From Parabacteroides massiliensis (GTDB lineage Bacteria; Bacteroidota; Bacteroidia; Bacteroidales; Tannerellaceae), in contig NZ_LT700190.1 in NCBI RefSeq assembly GCF_900155425.1, positions 186,001 through 250,000 on the forward strand: a DNA stretch of 64,000 nucleotides, given 5' to 3'. Positions 17,801 to 27,100 of the stretch are shown here, piece by piece; the first letter of the stretch is position 1; each line of letters begins with the position of its first letter. Under the pieces are notes generated by a model. It saw nothing but the letters and a program-made list of their open reading frames with translations. It had not been told where the DNA came from and made no database searches. The position numbers were made by a program, and so were the translations under genes.

Positions 17801-18487
17801 ACGGAACGTACCAATGTCACTCAACTGGCTCTCGAACCCCGACAAATGGCTCCGGTAACGGGTCAGGTCAATCACGCTGTCTTCCTCGTTCAATGAAGTG
17901 ATGATGGTCTGCTTTATGTAATCAGCCTCCAGCCGTGAATTAAGCAATACATTCTGGATGGTCCGGACAATGTTCTGATAAGAAACACTCTCCATCAGAG
18001 AGAAACAAGAATAATCCACCTTATTGTCAGTATTCCCATATAGGATATTCCGATATTCCTCATAGGTTGATATCGCCTTGCTATACTTGATTCCATTCTT
18101 GTCCAACACAGAACGCACGCTGTCCGACGAATAAGGTACACCTTCCTCGTCGATGAACAAGTCCGGCCGATACGGGGAAGCGATAAAGCGGTAACATATA
18201 CGGTTCATCGTTTTATAGCTGAATACTGTGAAACAGCCATCCTCCCTCATTACCTCATATATAATATAGGAGTCAGCATAAGGGAAATAATACTCCTGAT
18301 AGGATTTCTTTTCCACCGGAATGCCCAATCGTTGTGCGTCGGCATTATAAAAGAAAAGAATCGCCCGCAGGATAGTACTCTTCCCCACCCCCTGTGTTCC
18401 GATAAAATGTATGTTGCCGTCCAGCTGTATTTCAGAATAGCGGATAGCTGCACTGTTTATGAATATTATTCTATTGAGATATCTCAT
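14858..18487 (-). CDS. mksB: Condensin-like SMC ATPase (MksB/JetC type)
   Basis: A 1209-residue protein starting MRYLNRIIF; the ATG at 18487 is preferred to a TTG 12 bp upstream. An N-terminal ATPase half has Walker A GTQGVGKST near residues 30-38. Long coiled coils rich in Glu, Lys, Arg and Leu span about 240-960, with a central hinge region near 500-600 (WEQTIGQVCDERLLYSKEFA). The C-terminal half carries a signature-like NVGSEGTDILVKS and Walker B CMMDEIGKLHP. Head, coil, hinge, coil, head is the SMC layout, and the length fits MksB/JetC. It overlaps the KITE gene by 17 bp. The complex would load on DNA and extrude loops. Wadjet systems use a fourth nuclease subunit that I do not find here. 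Confidence 0.85.
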   Translation of the reverse strand: MRYLNRIIFINSAAIRYSEIQLDGNIHFIGTQGVGKSTILRAILFFYNADAQRLGIPVEKKSYQEYYFPYADSYIIYEVMREDGCFTVFSYKTMNRICYRFIASPYRPDLFIDEEGVPYSSDSVRSVLDKNGIKYSKAISTYEEYRNILYGNTDNKVDYSCFSLMESVSYQNIVRTIQNVLLNSRLEADYIKQTIITSLNEEDSVIDLTRYRSHLSGFESQLSDIGTFRDPGMMRKANGIVSLFDDIRKRNLRINDLCRQLRSAYLQTESVLPELARKIHEKEEIKSDFYKKRERLDTESKKRTAAMEAELAVLKDSLSKAEAKQRYYSGKDIRSAMDRCSKFEVLQQEQESLVTEQDLLSSKNKEASVLHAGLIANLKNELAGFENEKQKQLLAIEAGINCRRDERRDYYRSLTDDLRQKASVEKERLFADREKYKSEIAAKKMQINAVRGQKGSSEELDAVKERLGSYLSNRKDLELKMRELKYELTCQSNELETSEKRLEEDFQKLRETNEGEIGMLDAKITELTEFLDNQKDSFFSWLSENKPGWEQTIGQVCDERLLYSKEFAAEVADGDTFYGIRFTAGSHRQVKTKEDYLSERKDAMDKCASIRQFMADAGLDLEKAKERLRKQYQSSVKPIKDDLYQVDYELEQLEIRKKEDESRLAALQDQAVRSQNESVRRLEEDLHALEAALSSVCGTMDALQAKLDKEMSALQKQEEGELKVLDKELSRERESIQEEIRLKRANLEERKAEYDRRQLENLQASGGDPKRLEEINARLVYINKEIAYINETKPLVIEYLKDKREVLDKVPHWTAESTRLQMIVGQERDELKKRLSEVNHDIGKVDAELKGLKEANRKAMENREEYHRSTLSDWFVSRDSIFSSMDRGETDGDCRALVREITISVNEQAQRLSSLRKDIVAYTGNFSEGNVFAFKTVFSDDHEYMDFAGDLKDFIAEDKISEYQSRINTRNSDIFRQITADTKSMVSQEGNIRAVVEMINTDFKEKNFVGIIQCIEMRIDPSQNKIVNLLKEIRRFNEEFGWDLGQNLFSTAGDDSATREKATTLLRELIKAMDAHSGNLIRLADFFDLKFRVIENRNDTGFVERLTNVGSEGTDILVKSMVNIMLLNVFKRNASTEFSEFKLHCMMDEIGKLHPNNMAGILKFANDRDILLINGSPTEQDALSYKHIYKLEKDNDSFTRIRRVITQFD

Positions 18488-19040
18488 TTTCGTTTGCAAT
18501 ATTGATGCTGTTAATCATTTGAGTGAGGTAATCCCATGAAGACAGCACTTTCCATGTCCCGTTCATGTCACTCACACACTCGATAAAACCCTCCTTGCCC
18601 ATTCGGTCCAGAATGACATCCAGAATATCCTTGCGCTTTTCCTTACCGCCGGCATGCTTCTTCAGGCCGTCCAGTTTCATTTCAAGATCCATGTCAATGC
18701 GTGAACGGACGAGGATCTCTGCCGGAGAGAAAGAAAATCCCGGTCCGAATGCCGTATCATAAGTACAAAAGAAATCCATGATGTCGATCCAGGCATAGAA
18801 ACGCTGCAACTTTTGTTCCAGGGTAGCACGCGGCTCCTTACGGGAAAAGTAGAAATAATTGTTCCCCTGTTCCAGCACAAAGTTTATGTACATGAAATAA
18901 TCGCGCAAGAGTTCAAAATTCTCCTCGACTATCAGGAATAATGTCTTCAGTTCCTTGACACTGGTGTTTGAGCACAGGAAATTACCCTTCGACAGGTAAT
19001 CATAGACCTGAGCGGTCTGTACAGGCAAATTATCTAACAT
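18471..19040 (-). CDS. mksE: Condensin KITE subunit (MksE/JetB type)
   Basis: A 189-residue protein. The predicted tandem winged-helix arrangement, the size and the position between a kleisin-like and an SMC-like gene match the KITE subunit MksE/JetB. Typical features are an N-terminal helix VYDYLSKGNFL, a middle FYAWIDIMDFFCTYD and a C-terminal wing FIECVSDMNGTWKVL. It starts 5 bp after the kleisin-like gene and overlaps the ATPase gene by 17 bp, so the three are translated together. It bridges the kleisin and DNA in the assembled complex. Sequence identity to named families is low, so the assignment rests on gene order and fold-like pattern. Confidence 0.75.
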   Translation of the reverse strand: MLDNLPVQTAQVYDYLSKGNFLCSNTSVKELKTLFLIVEENFELLRDYFMYINFVLEQGNNYFYFSRKEPRATLEQKLQRFYAWIDIMDFFCTYDTAFGPGFSFSPAEILVRSRIDMDLEMKLDGLKKHAGGKEKRKDILDVILDRMGKEGFIECVSDMNGTWKVLSSWDYLTQMINSINIANENEISQ

Positions 19041-19045
19041 ATTCT

Positions 19046-20236
19046 TTATTTCCTTTTAAAAATAAGAGCGTACTCTATATGCTCCATTTGTCCAAAACGG
19101 TCTGTTATCTCCAGTTCATTCTCATAAAGGGAAAGCAGCCGGCAAAACAAGGTCACTTTTGCGTCAAAATCCATTTCACGATTATACGGGTATCCCATAA
19201 CAAAAGAAAACAGATCAGCATTGTCCTGACAGAAGGCATCCATCATCTTCCGGGTATTGACTGCGGTCATATCCACTTCGGTGTTCTCCATCTGTTCGAC
19301 AGAAATACCGCCCAATTCCCGACGGGTTATCACCTTGTCCGAGCGCATGGCATCGGCCACCTTCAGGATTACCTCCAGCGCCTCGTCCGTCTGCAGGTAA
19401 GGTACTGATACTTTGAACAGCGGCAGCTGTACCCCTTCAAGCACCACGGAATGCTCTCCGTCAACCACCTCGCGCACGTTTGTTTTCTCCTGAAGCTCGA
19501 ACTGTTCCCTTAGATACTTGATGCGCCGTAACTTGCGTGTAAACCCTACCTGGGTACGAATCTGGTTCAAGTAATCAATAATATCCTGTTGAGAATGAAT
19601 CAGGCTATGCCCGGCACTGGACAGCTCCGTCTTTAGTTCACGGGATATGGCAAGAAGCTCTTCATCCAAAGAATCCACAAAAAAGCTGGTCTGATCATAG
19701 TCCAACAGACTGCCCAATTCGACGATAAGCCTGTTGATATCAATCCGCTTCTTATCCAGATTCTCCAATTTGGCGATTTTTACCTTATAATTAGGCTCGT
19801 TTTTGAATGTATTGTCGATAACCCGCTGCAAGGACACCACGTTTCGTACCAGAATCTTGCCCACCTTACGAAGGTGCGACTTGACCGAACGAAGATAAGC
19901 CAACTTGCGTGAAGCGTTGTCTTCCTTATTATAATAGTCAATCAATTGGTATATCAACTGGATGTTTTCATCTATCACGGAAGTGGATATTTCCTCGTTA
20001 GCCTCCAGAAGCAACTCGCAAAAAGACAGATAATGCTCGTCCAACTCTATGTATGGACCATTTCTGCGGATGACCTCACGCTCGATAAGGATATTCAATT
20101 TATTCTCGTCTATGATATCCAACGCATAATCGTAACGCAACGGCTGAGACTTTCTTTTTTCAAACAAAACCTCCAACAAATCCTTCCCCAAATTAAGGGT
20201 GTTGACGATATGAGGTATTGAATTAAATATGTACAT
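19046..20236 (-). CDS. mksF: Condensin kleisin subunit (MksF/JetA type)
   Basis: A 396-residue protein. The N-terminal 90 residues look like a winged helix (LRYDYALDIIDENKLNILIE, then RRNGPYIELDE). A helical middle region (about 95-240) has heptad patterns, as in MukF/MksF. The C-terminal part contains a second winged-helix-like segment (DAMRSDKVITRRELGGISV) and ends in the basic ALIFKRK. Kleisins close the ring between the two SMC heads. It is the first gene of the three-gene operon and has its own promoter. It is shorter than many JetA proteins (which I recall as nearer 450-500 residues). Confidence 0.75.
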   Translation of the reverse strand: MYIFNSIPHIVNTLNLGKDLLEVLFEKRKSQPLRYDYALDIIDENKLNILIEREVIRRNGPYIELDEHYLSFCELLLEANEEISTSVIDENIQLIYQLIDYYNKEDNASRKLAYLRSVKSHLRKVGKILVRNVVSLQRVIDNTFKNEPNYKVKIAKLENLDKKRIDINRLIVELGSLLDYDQTSFFVDSLDEELLAISRELKTELSSAGHSLIHSQQDIIDYLNQIRTQVGFTRKLRRIKYLREQFELQEKTNVREVVDGEHSVVLEGVQLPLFKVSVPYLQTDEALEVILKVADAMRSDKVITRRELGGISVEQMENTEVDMTAVNTRKMMDAFCQDNADLFSFVMGYPYNREMDFDAKVTLFCRLLSLYENELEITDRFGQMEHIEYALIFKRK

Positions 20237-20246
20237 ATAGAACGAT

Positions 20247-20278
20247 TAAAGGTACAAAATTACACAAATCGGGAGATT
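20247..20278 (-). promoter_or_regulatory. Promoter of the condensin operon
   Basis: On the minus strand TACCTTTA (20247-20254) matches the -7 consensus except at the last base. TTTG lies 20 bp upstream at 20275-20278. The ATG follows 10 bp after the -7 element, so the leader would be very short. Confidence 0.55.
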
Positions 20279-20362
20279 CACACAAATCTGCCCATCCCCC
20301 AATACGTGGCGATTCCTTCACATTTACCTTTTCCTTTTTGCGGACGGGAAACTCCGGGCATA

Positions 20363-20385
20363 TATAATAGCTTGCTATTATGTAT
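20363..20385. repeat. IS200/IS605 end hairpin
   Basis: The imperfect palindrome ATAATAGCTTGCTATTAT lies at the end of the tnpA remnant, in the place where IS200/IS605 elements carry their subterminal hairpin. Confidence 0.4.
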
Positions 20386-20769
20386 CTTTATAGTTTCCTG
20401 ACTGACATTTTGGACTGATGACACAAAGTAACCATCTGTCCAAAATGTGTTTTCCCTGTAAAATATATGTCTAAGGTAATTTTCATACTTCTTCTAAATG
20501 GCGGTTGTTGACATTTGCTTGAGTCTTCTTACAATTTGCAGCGGAGATAGTTTTGGTTCACTGCATATCATCATGTGTATATGGTCTTTGTCTGTTTCCA
20601 TGACCTCAATATCAAAATCGGAAAAGTTTGATATCTTCTGCATGATTTGCTTCATGTCATATTCCACTGATCCAATTAGTAACTTTTTTCTGTATTTGCA
20701 TACCGGTATCATGTGGTACTTGATGAGAAACTTAGAGTGGTTCTTTGAAATGTATTCTTTCTGTATCAT
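20385..20769 (-). pseudogene. tnpA: IS200/IS605 TnpA (Y1 transposase), inactivated
   Basis: The frame starting MIQKEYISKNHSK runs 91 codons to a TAG at 20494. It then continues in the same frame as KKYENYLRHIFYRENTFWTD and GYFVSSVQNVSQETIK. The HUH motif HIHMM is present in the first part. The stop replaces a residue, probably Trp, inside the conserved helix before KKYEN. The expected catalytic Tyr after ETIK is also lost (KIHNSK instead). The gene is therefore dead on two counts. It faces away from the tnpB remnant. Confidence 0.8.
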
Positions 20770-20858
20770 TGTTTTGTTTAAAATCGTTAGATTTGCAGTA
20801 TGTTACGAGTCTACAAATATAGAATCTATCGCAGCTGGTATGGCGTAAATCTCATTAA

Positions 20859-21095
20859 GACAGGACGCTTTGCCCCAAATGTGGTACGCACCACGACCGG
20901 GACTTCAATGCAGCTTGCAACATAAAGGAATTTGGCTTGAAAGCCCTACCCACGGAGCGTGGGAAAGTCAAGCCTGTGGACTGTCCTCTTGTAGATGACC
21001 GACCTCGTATCCTAAAAAGCAATGGCAGGAAGAAGCAGGAAAAGAGAGGAGGTATTGGTTTCTTCGAAGCCGCTAAATCGTTAGTTTTGCGGTAG
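20859..21095 (+). pseudogene. tnpB: TnpB C-terminal remnant (IS605-type RNA-guided nuclease)
   Basis: There is no start codon. The frame opens DRTLCPKCGTHHDRDFNAAC and ends EAAKSLVLR-stop, about 78 codons. The CPKCG half of the zinc finger and DRDFNAAxN, the third RuvC motif, are the end of TnpB. The N-terminal three quarters, including the first two RuvC acidic residues, are gone, so it cannot act as a nuclease. A 90-bp gap separates it from the divergent tnpA remnant, suggesting a single internal deletion. Confidence 0.8.
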
Positions 21096-21151
21096 TTCAC
21101 ACCTGAACCATCTTTATGAGCAATTGGTAACTACCTATGTGTTGTAGAATA

Positions 21152-21181
21152 CTTCACTCTCCCCCTATAAGAAGAGTGAAG
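21152..21181 (-). terminator. Hairpin terminator of the CHAT gene
   Basis: Arms CTTCACTCT and AGAGTGAAG (21152-21160, 21173-21181) lie directly after the stop of the CHAT gene. They may also be the right-end hairpin of the IS605 remnant. Confidence 0.6.
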
Positions 21182-21187
21182 CCACTC

Positions 21188-23983
21188 CTACTCTACCAAA
21201 ATGAATGATGACCAGAACAGCGGTTCATCCGGGTATGCTTGTTTCATCTGATCCCGAGCCGAATCAAATGCCTGATAAACGCTGTTTCCGGCAGCCACCC
21301 CCTCATAGAAATGCGTCATGAACTGTTCGGCGGCGCTATCATCGATTTTGCAAAGACTCACTATGAGATTTGTGGCCCCTGCCAGTTTAAAAGCCCGTTG
21401 CAACCCCCATACACCATCATAGTTCACATCTCCCAAACCGGTATCACAGGCAGACAGCACCACCACTTCCAAATCTTTGAATTTACAGTTGGCAATCTCG
21501 TCGTAGGTCAAGATGCCGTCATCCAGATTCACTCCGATTTCGGAGTTCTCCCAGCCTCTATTGGCACCGCTCATAAGGAGACCGGAAAACGAGTCATACA
21601 ATCTTGACATCCGTCTCATATATTCGTGATTGGACTTCCTGTCCAAATCATCATAATAAAACCCATGTGTCGCAAAATGGAACAGATTAACCTCTTTCCC
21701 GTCATAATCCATGAACTGCCGTTCCGTTGCCTTATCTTTGGTATAAATAGCCACATCCGAATCAGGTTTCCCAGAAAGGCAATTTCCTACAATCTCCATC
21801 TCCCGTGCTGTACCGGGCAGGGCCCCCCAGTGGTTGCCTCTCAGATTAGTGGCCGAGTACAGATTATCCTGCAACTGCTGGGAATAATCAATATCACCGA
21901 ACGCAACCACATGGTTTAGTTTAAGTCCTGAACTGCAATTAAGATCCGTCAGAACAGGTACGCGATGGAAGCGAACCTGATTAGTCCGTTGGTATTCCAT
22001 CATCATGGAATGGTTTTCGATGGCCACCTTGTGCAGCAATCCTACCGGAGAAAAATACACATCAGTATAACCATCAGTGAAAGGTAACAATTTAGACCAT
22101 ACAAGCTGATAGAAATCTGCAGATTGATATACTTCTTCAGGTCTATGTTGAATAAAAGCACTCAACTCCTTCTCATTAAACAGTTCGACATAGATCGGTT
22201 CATTAGTCTTTTTTGAATACACGAATGCCCTATACCAAACGCCAGTTGAATCCTCATAAGAGACGAAATCAATCAGCAGCTGCTTATCCGATAAACCATT
22301 CTTTACCTCAGTCCAACTAACATCCATTTCCTTCCGGAACTGTTTGAACTCCACAAAATCGTTATTCAGCTTACGTTCCAATTCACCTATCTCATTTCTC
22401 AATGCAGCAATTCTGACGGAATCACCCGTATTCATCAACGCATTCAGCCAGTTCTTTTGTTCTTTCAATTTTACATACAGTTCCTGCGCCTCTGGATTAC
22501 TTTCTACCATAGATCTAATTACAGAACCTGTTTTATACAAAAGCCCCTTGAAAAACAGAGATGACTCAGCGGCCAAAGCTTTGTCCCCTAGATTGCAATA
22601 TCGAATCATGTGAGAGGACAGTTCCTCAATATAATATATCCAATTACTCCGTTCTGCATCATTCAATCCGATGAAATCATTCAATATCTCTTCTTTATAC
22701 ACATCGTATTTCTTAGCTGACCATATTCTATATTTATCAGAATTCGATCTTGCATACATGTCTACCATTTTGTATAGTAGCGATCGCTGATAATAATCCA
22801 ACTTTCCACTATCCTTAAAATACTCCCAGCATTTTTGATAGAGATTGTCAGCCTTCTTGTATTCACCCTTCGCAGATGCCAAATCCGCTCCATTATATAA
22901 AAACAACATGCGGCTTTCTTTATCGTTACGATTCTTTGTAATTCGTCCTAATTCTTTATAGACAGTATCAGCCTTAGGGAATTGCCTAGCATAGATATAA
23001 TCATAGAATAATTGATGCAGAGAATTCCAATACAAAGGATGATTCACATTACCATAGATATTCCTCCTAATCTCAACAACTTTCTCATTGAGGACTATAC
23101 TTTCATCATAATTGCCGATAGTTCGCAACACTTCAGCTGCATTCTCCATCAACGTAAGGGAAAACATATCAAAATTACCGGTTTCTTCATATATGTTTAA
23201 CGCTTTTACATAGGATTCCATGGCTTTCTGGTAATCCCGAACGCCAGAATAGTAATCGCCATGAAAACGATATAAATGCACCAACAGGTTATCATCCTTT
23301 GTTTGCAAAGTTTGATAGAGATTCCACGCCTTATCAATACAGCTCTTACGGACAAAATTATTAGGCGCATCAGAAGACATATCAAGTAAAAAGTAAATCT
23401 TTGTATTGACAGGTATTTGATCTGAATAGGATTCGGCCAACTGAAAAAAATTATAGGATTGTTCAAGCATACCAAACTGCCCATAAGTGGAAGATAACTG
23501 AGCATAAGCATAGAAGTAACTGTCTCTTGGCAATTCATTGTTTTTAATTGCCAATTCAATTTCAGCAACAAGAGGCATTGCTGCTTCAAAATCATAGTTA
23601 TTCGTCAATGAAGACAGTTTGTTCTGTTTTAATAATAAAATATCCTCGAAAGAATAATCACTATACAGTTTAGCCTTCTCAATAGCTTTATCAGCATATT
23701 CAATAGCAGAATCAAAATCAGTCATACTAGAATATGCATGAGACAAGATATCGTACAATCGTGGGGATAATTCAGGGTAATTCTTTTCGCACTCGACCAA
23801 TAATTTCTCTCCTTCTTCTATAGCTCTTTCAAATTGTCCATCAGATTCATAAGAACGAATAATAGAAAAAGAACGTTTCATTTCCTGAGAACTTTGATCC
23901 GATTGGGCAGACAACGTACTATTGTGTACATTGACACATAGAACTGTCAAAAGGAGCAAACAGCTGATAACCGACCTAAACAT
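21188..23983 (-). CDS. Exported TPR-CHAT protein (caspase-like peptidase)
   Basis: A 931-residue protein with signal peptide MFRSVISCLLLLTVLCVNVH, cleavage probably near STLSAQS. Residues about 40-430 are tetratricopeptide-like repeats (for example DFDSAIEYADKAIEKAKLY and DYQKAMESYVKALNIYEETG). The C-terminal part is a CHAT domain with the catalytic dyad visible as HFATHGF (His about 773) and VVLSACDTGLGD (Cys about 846). It ends in the usual PLFWSSFILVE. CHAT peptidases cleave specific protein targets; some are effectors of Craspase or gasdermin defence systems. Here the signal peptide places it in the periplasm or at the surface, unlike cytosolic effectors. It follows a NACHT gene on the same strand after 188 bp. 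Confidence 0.9.
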   Translation of the reverse strand: MFRSVISCLLLLTVLCVNVHNSTLSAQSDQSSQEMKRSFSIIRSYESDGQFERAIEEGEKLLVECEKNYPELSPRLYDILSHAYSSMTDFDSAIEYADKAIEKAKLYSDYSFEDILLLKQNKLSSLTNNYDFEAAMPLVAEIELAIKNNELPRDSYFYAYAQLSSTYGQFGMLEQSYNFFQLAESYSDQIPVNTKIYFLLDMSSDAPNNFVRKSCIDKAWNLYQTLQTKDDNLLVHLYRFHGDYYSGVRDYQKAMESYVKALNIYEETGNFDMFSLTLMENAAEVLRTIGNYDESIVLNEKVVEIRRNIYGNVNHPLYWNSLHQLFYDYIYARQFPKADTVYKELGRITKNRNDKESRMLFLYNGADLASAKGEYKKADNLYQKCWEYFKDSGKLDYYQRSLLYKMVDMYARSNSDKYRIWSAKKYDVYKEEILNDFIGLNDAERSNWIYYIEELSSHMIRYCNLGDKALAAESSLFFKGLLYKTGSVIRSMVESNPEAQELYVKLKEQKNWLNALMNTGDSVRIAALRNEIGELERKLNNDFVEFKQFRKEMDVSWTEVKNGLSDKQLLIDFVSYEDSTGVWYRAFVYSKKTNEPIYVELFNEKELSAFIQHRPEEVYQSADFYQLVWSKLLPFTDGYTDVYFSPVGLLHKVAIENHSMMMEYQRTNQVRFHRVPVLTDLNCSSGLKLNHVVAFGDIDYSQQLQDNLYSATNLRGNHWGALPGTAREMEIVGNCLSGKPDSDVAIYTKDKATERQFMDYDGKEVNLFHFATHGFYYDDLDRKSNHEYMRRMSRLYDSFSGLLMSGANRGWENSEIGVNLDDGILTYDEIANCKFKDLEVVVLSACDTGLGDVNYDGVWGLQRAFKLAGATNLIVSLCKIDDSAAEQFMTHFYEGVAAGNSVYQAFDSARDQMKQAYPDEPLFWSSFILVE

Positions 23984-24171
23984 AACGCTATACTATTACT
24001 GATATTTAGAAAGAACGAAGGTAAACATTATCCATGAGACAAGGACTCTGAGTTGCAAATTTGACTACTTTTTTGACAGAGATTACTTCAAACTATACAA
24101 AATACTCCCTGTCGAATGCCAACCAAAGCCGAGCATTTCACAGGGAGGGACACTTTAGGCATAAGTGGAAC

Positions 24172-27100
24172 CTATGCTTCATCTTTTCTAACCAAACACG
24201 CCAACGGACTTCCGTAAAAGCGATTTGCTCTATTAAGTACAGGGAAGAAACGGACTTTGTCACCTATCTTGAACTCCTGATTGACATCAAAATAATAATA
24301 ATCCTTATTGTATTCATTATCAGGAAATGCGATAAACAGGTTATCCCCATTTTTGGACACCACTTCTCCATGAACCATAGCAACATTATCCAATAACATC
24401 TGGTTTTCGATTTTATACAGCTTGGATTCATACTTGAACACAATGTCCCCAGGCTTAAGTACAGTATACCTTTGCGGAAATCTGCTGAGTGTCGCCTTAT
24501 TCCGGAACTGTACGATAACCCGTGTATCTACAACCTCTAGGACGACTGCCAACTTGTCTATTGCCGGAACTGTATCCAACAGCCTGCCCAGCAAACCCAA
24601 TTTTGCTTTCAGCCTATAAGACAAGTTCGCAGAACAATCCAGCTGCCATGGTTCCACTTCATCCGCACGGAAGTAATAATAGTAGTCCCGAAAGAGTTCC
24701 TTATTAAAGCCTTTCTTGATACTGTATTCGACAACCTGATTATTCATCTGATATGAGTTGACCATCCTCACTGATATCTTTTGGCAACACTTCAAAAGAT
24801 AGGTTGTACCATCCATGCAAACACTATACTTGTTTTTTGGCTTATAGCTGGTTTTTTGGGCACACAATATAATGATACGGTTTTCACGTTTGATGGGAAT
24901 AATCTCATGATCTACCGTATAGTTTGGCTCAATCTTAATAACACCTTGCGGTGTTCCCTCTGTCAGTTCTGCATCAATTGCAAAATAATTCAACTGGATC
25001 TTACGCAGTCGGACATCCGGATACTGTTTCTTTAGTTGCTGGAATTCGTTGTCGGTTCCGTCAGACAAATTAGGTATATCCAACTGAAGATAAAACAAGC
25101 CGTCAGCCGCCTTGTACCAAATGATACTGGTTACAGAATGTATACTCCGCAACTGGATTGAGTCACGCAATACCGGCAACAGTTTAAAATAATAGTCACT
25201 GAGGTATTGACAGGGCACCATAAAACAGGCAGCAAGTATTTGGTCCTGATACTTTTGGAACTGGCTTTCCCGGAGTAACACCTCGTCCAGCCCCGGACAT
25301 CTCAGGATAAAGTCAGCCAATACCTCTGAATCCAACAAACACATTTGGTTTTCCCTACACATCCTTCCGAACATCATCTGATAAAACCGGATAACAGCTT
25401 CGGGGCTGATTACCTTCAATGAACTGGACAAATGTGGAAACAATATATTGGCTTTCCCCTCAGTCTCCCTTTCTACAAAATCCATATCAGACGTACGAAG
25501 AAGTGCATCCATATCCCCTATCGCCAGATACATCTCCCGACATTCCTCCCGATTCATGTGGTTCGCCAGATAAACCATGAGGTATTTAAGCCGTAAGTTT
25601 ATAGATTCGAAACAGCCATACTGTGTTCTTATATCCTGCATATACATATAGATTTCCATCTTATTGGGAAATGCATCAAGATATTGAAGAATGACCTTTG
25701 TCGGTGGTATCAAGCATTTTGCACCTAAGTATTCAAGGCTGTCCACATCATACAGCCAATACTGCAGCCACTTGTAACTCCTGAACAAAATCCCAGTAAG
25801 CTTAGAAGAACCCAATACCGCCAAACTACTACAGATTTGATCAAAACGGGCGACAGTACGATAATACGAGGGCAGTTTCAAAAAGTTCTTCATATTCAAG
25901 AACAAGTACTGTTCCATTAAAGCGGATAACGAAGGGCTATGCGGGAAGCATTCAGATAGGGTACTGAATAACCGATCCAGGCGGTCATTGAAACAATCCG
26001 TCTTACTCCCCATTTCAAACTGAGAACAAACTATCCCCAAAAAGCCAGACAGTTTATCTGTATCCGCTCTTAAAGAAAGACTCTCAGTAAGCATTTTCAA
26101 AGACTCTCCCCATTCAGGAAGCGAGAAATCCACACACAAATGGCCCGTCGCAACATAATCCCTATATATATACAAGGTAGAGAAATACTCTTGGAAAGTC
26201 TCATGGATAAAAGAGATGCACCAAAAATCAATGCCCTTAGAAGTTACGGAAAGCAACCCGCTGTCCATCAACATCCGGGTCACCTCCCCCACCCTATCAG
26301 GGTCCATCCAGTCCGACACTATAGAGTCAAGTCCGGTGATACTGTCAGACAAATAGCCATAACTACGCATGGAATATGCCAGCCGTGAGAGGGAATCGAC
26401 TACAATCTGCCGGTCATCATTTGACACAACTCCACCCTTCTGAAGCTGATAGCTAATAAACTCGTCATAAAGGTGCAGTCTCGCTTTTGGGAGATAGCCG
26501 CAAGATAGCCAAAGACTGACAAACATATTCAGCAACAAAGGGTTTCTTGACTGTTCATGTAGTTTCTTATGGCCCTTAATGTATTGGAATAACCCACTGT
26601 CACCGATACGCTTCTGGATATATGAACAAATATTATCGTCGGTAAGCCCTTGCAAAAGGAAAGACGGTATATCAAGTTGACCTGAATAACCATACAAACG
26701 GGAAGTAATGACCACGCCACAATCCGGATAAACCTTCATGAACTGGGAAATCGTACGGATGGTTGAATCATATACCGAGGGAAGCACTTCATTCAGCCCA
26801 TCCAGGAACAGAAATACCGCACCTCTGGAAAAGGCATCTCCGAAATCAGACCGACTAATGAAACTTTCTAACCAATTCTCCAAAGAGACCGATGGAGAAA
26901 GTTCCTTAAGTGGTATATAAACCGGAACATCCGTTCGCATGCCATTATCCATACAGCAACGAGCCATTGAATGAAGGACATATTGCAACAGGGTAGTTTT
27001 GCCACTACCGGGATTCCCCAAAATAACAGCCTGCCTTTCCTGTAGAATCACATCCATAGCCGGACGAATTACATTAATATCATTCTCCCCCACTCCATCA

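Noticed and set aside
14858-20236. A complete Wadjet (JetABCD) system
   Set aside because: No Toprim-type JetD gene is seen on either side, so only a three-gene condensin is annotated.
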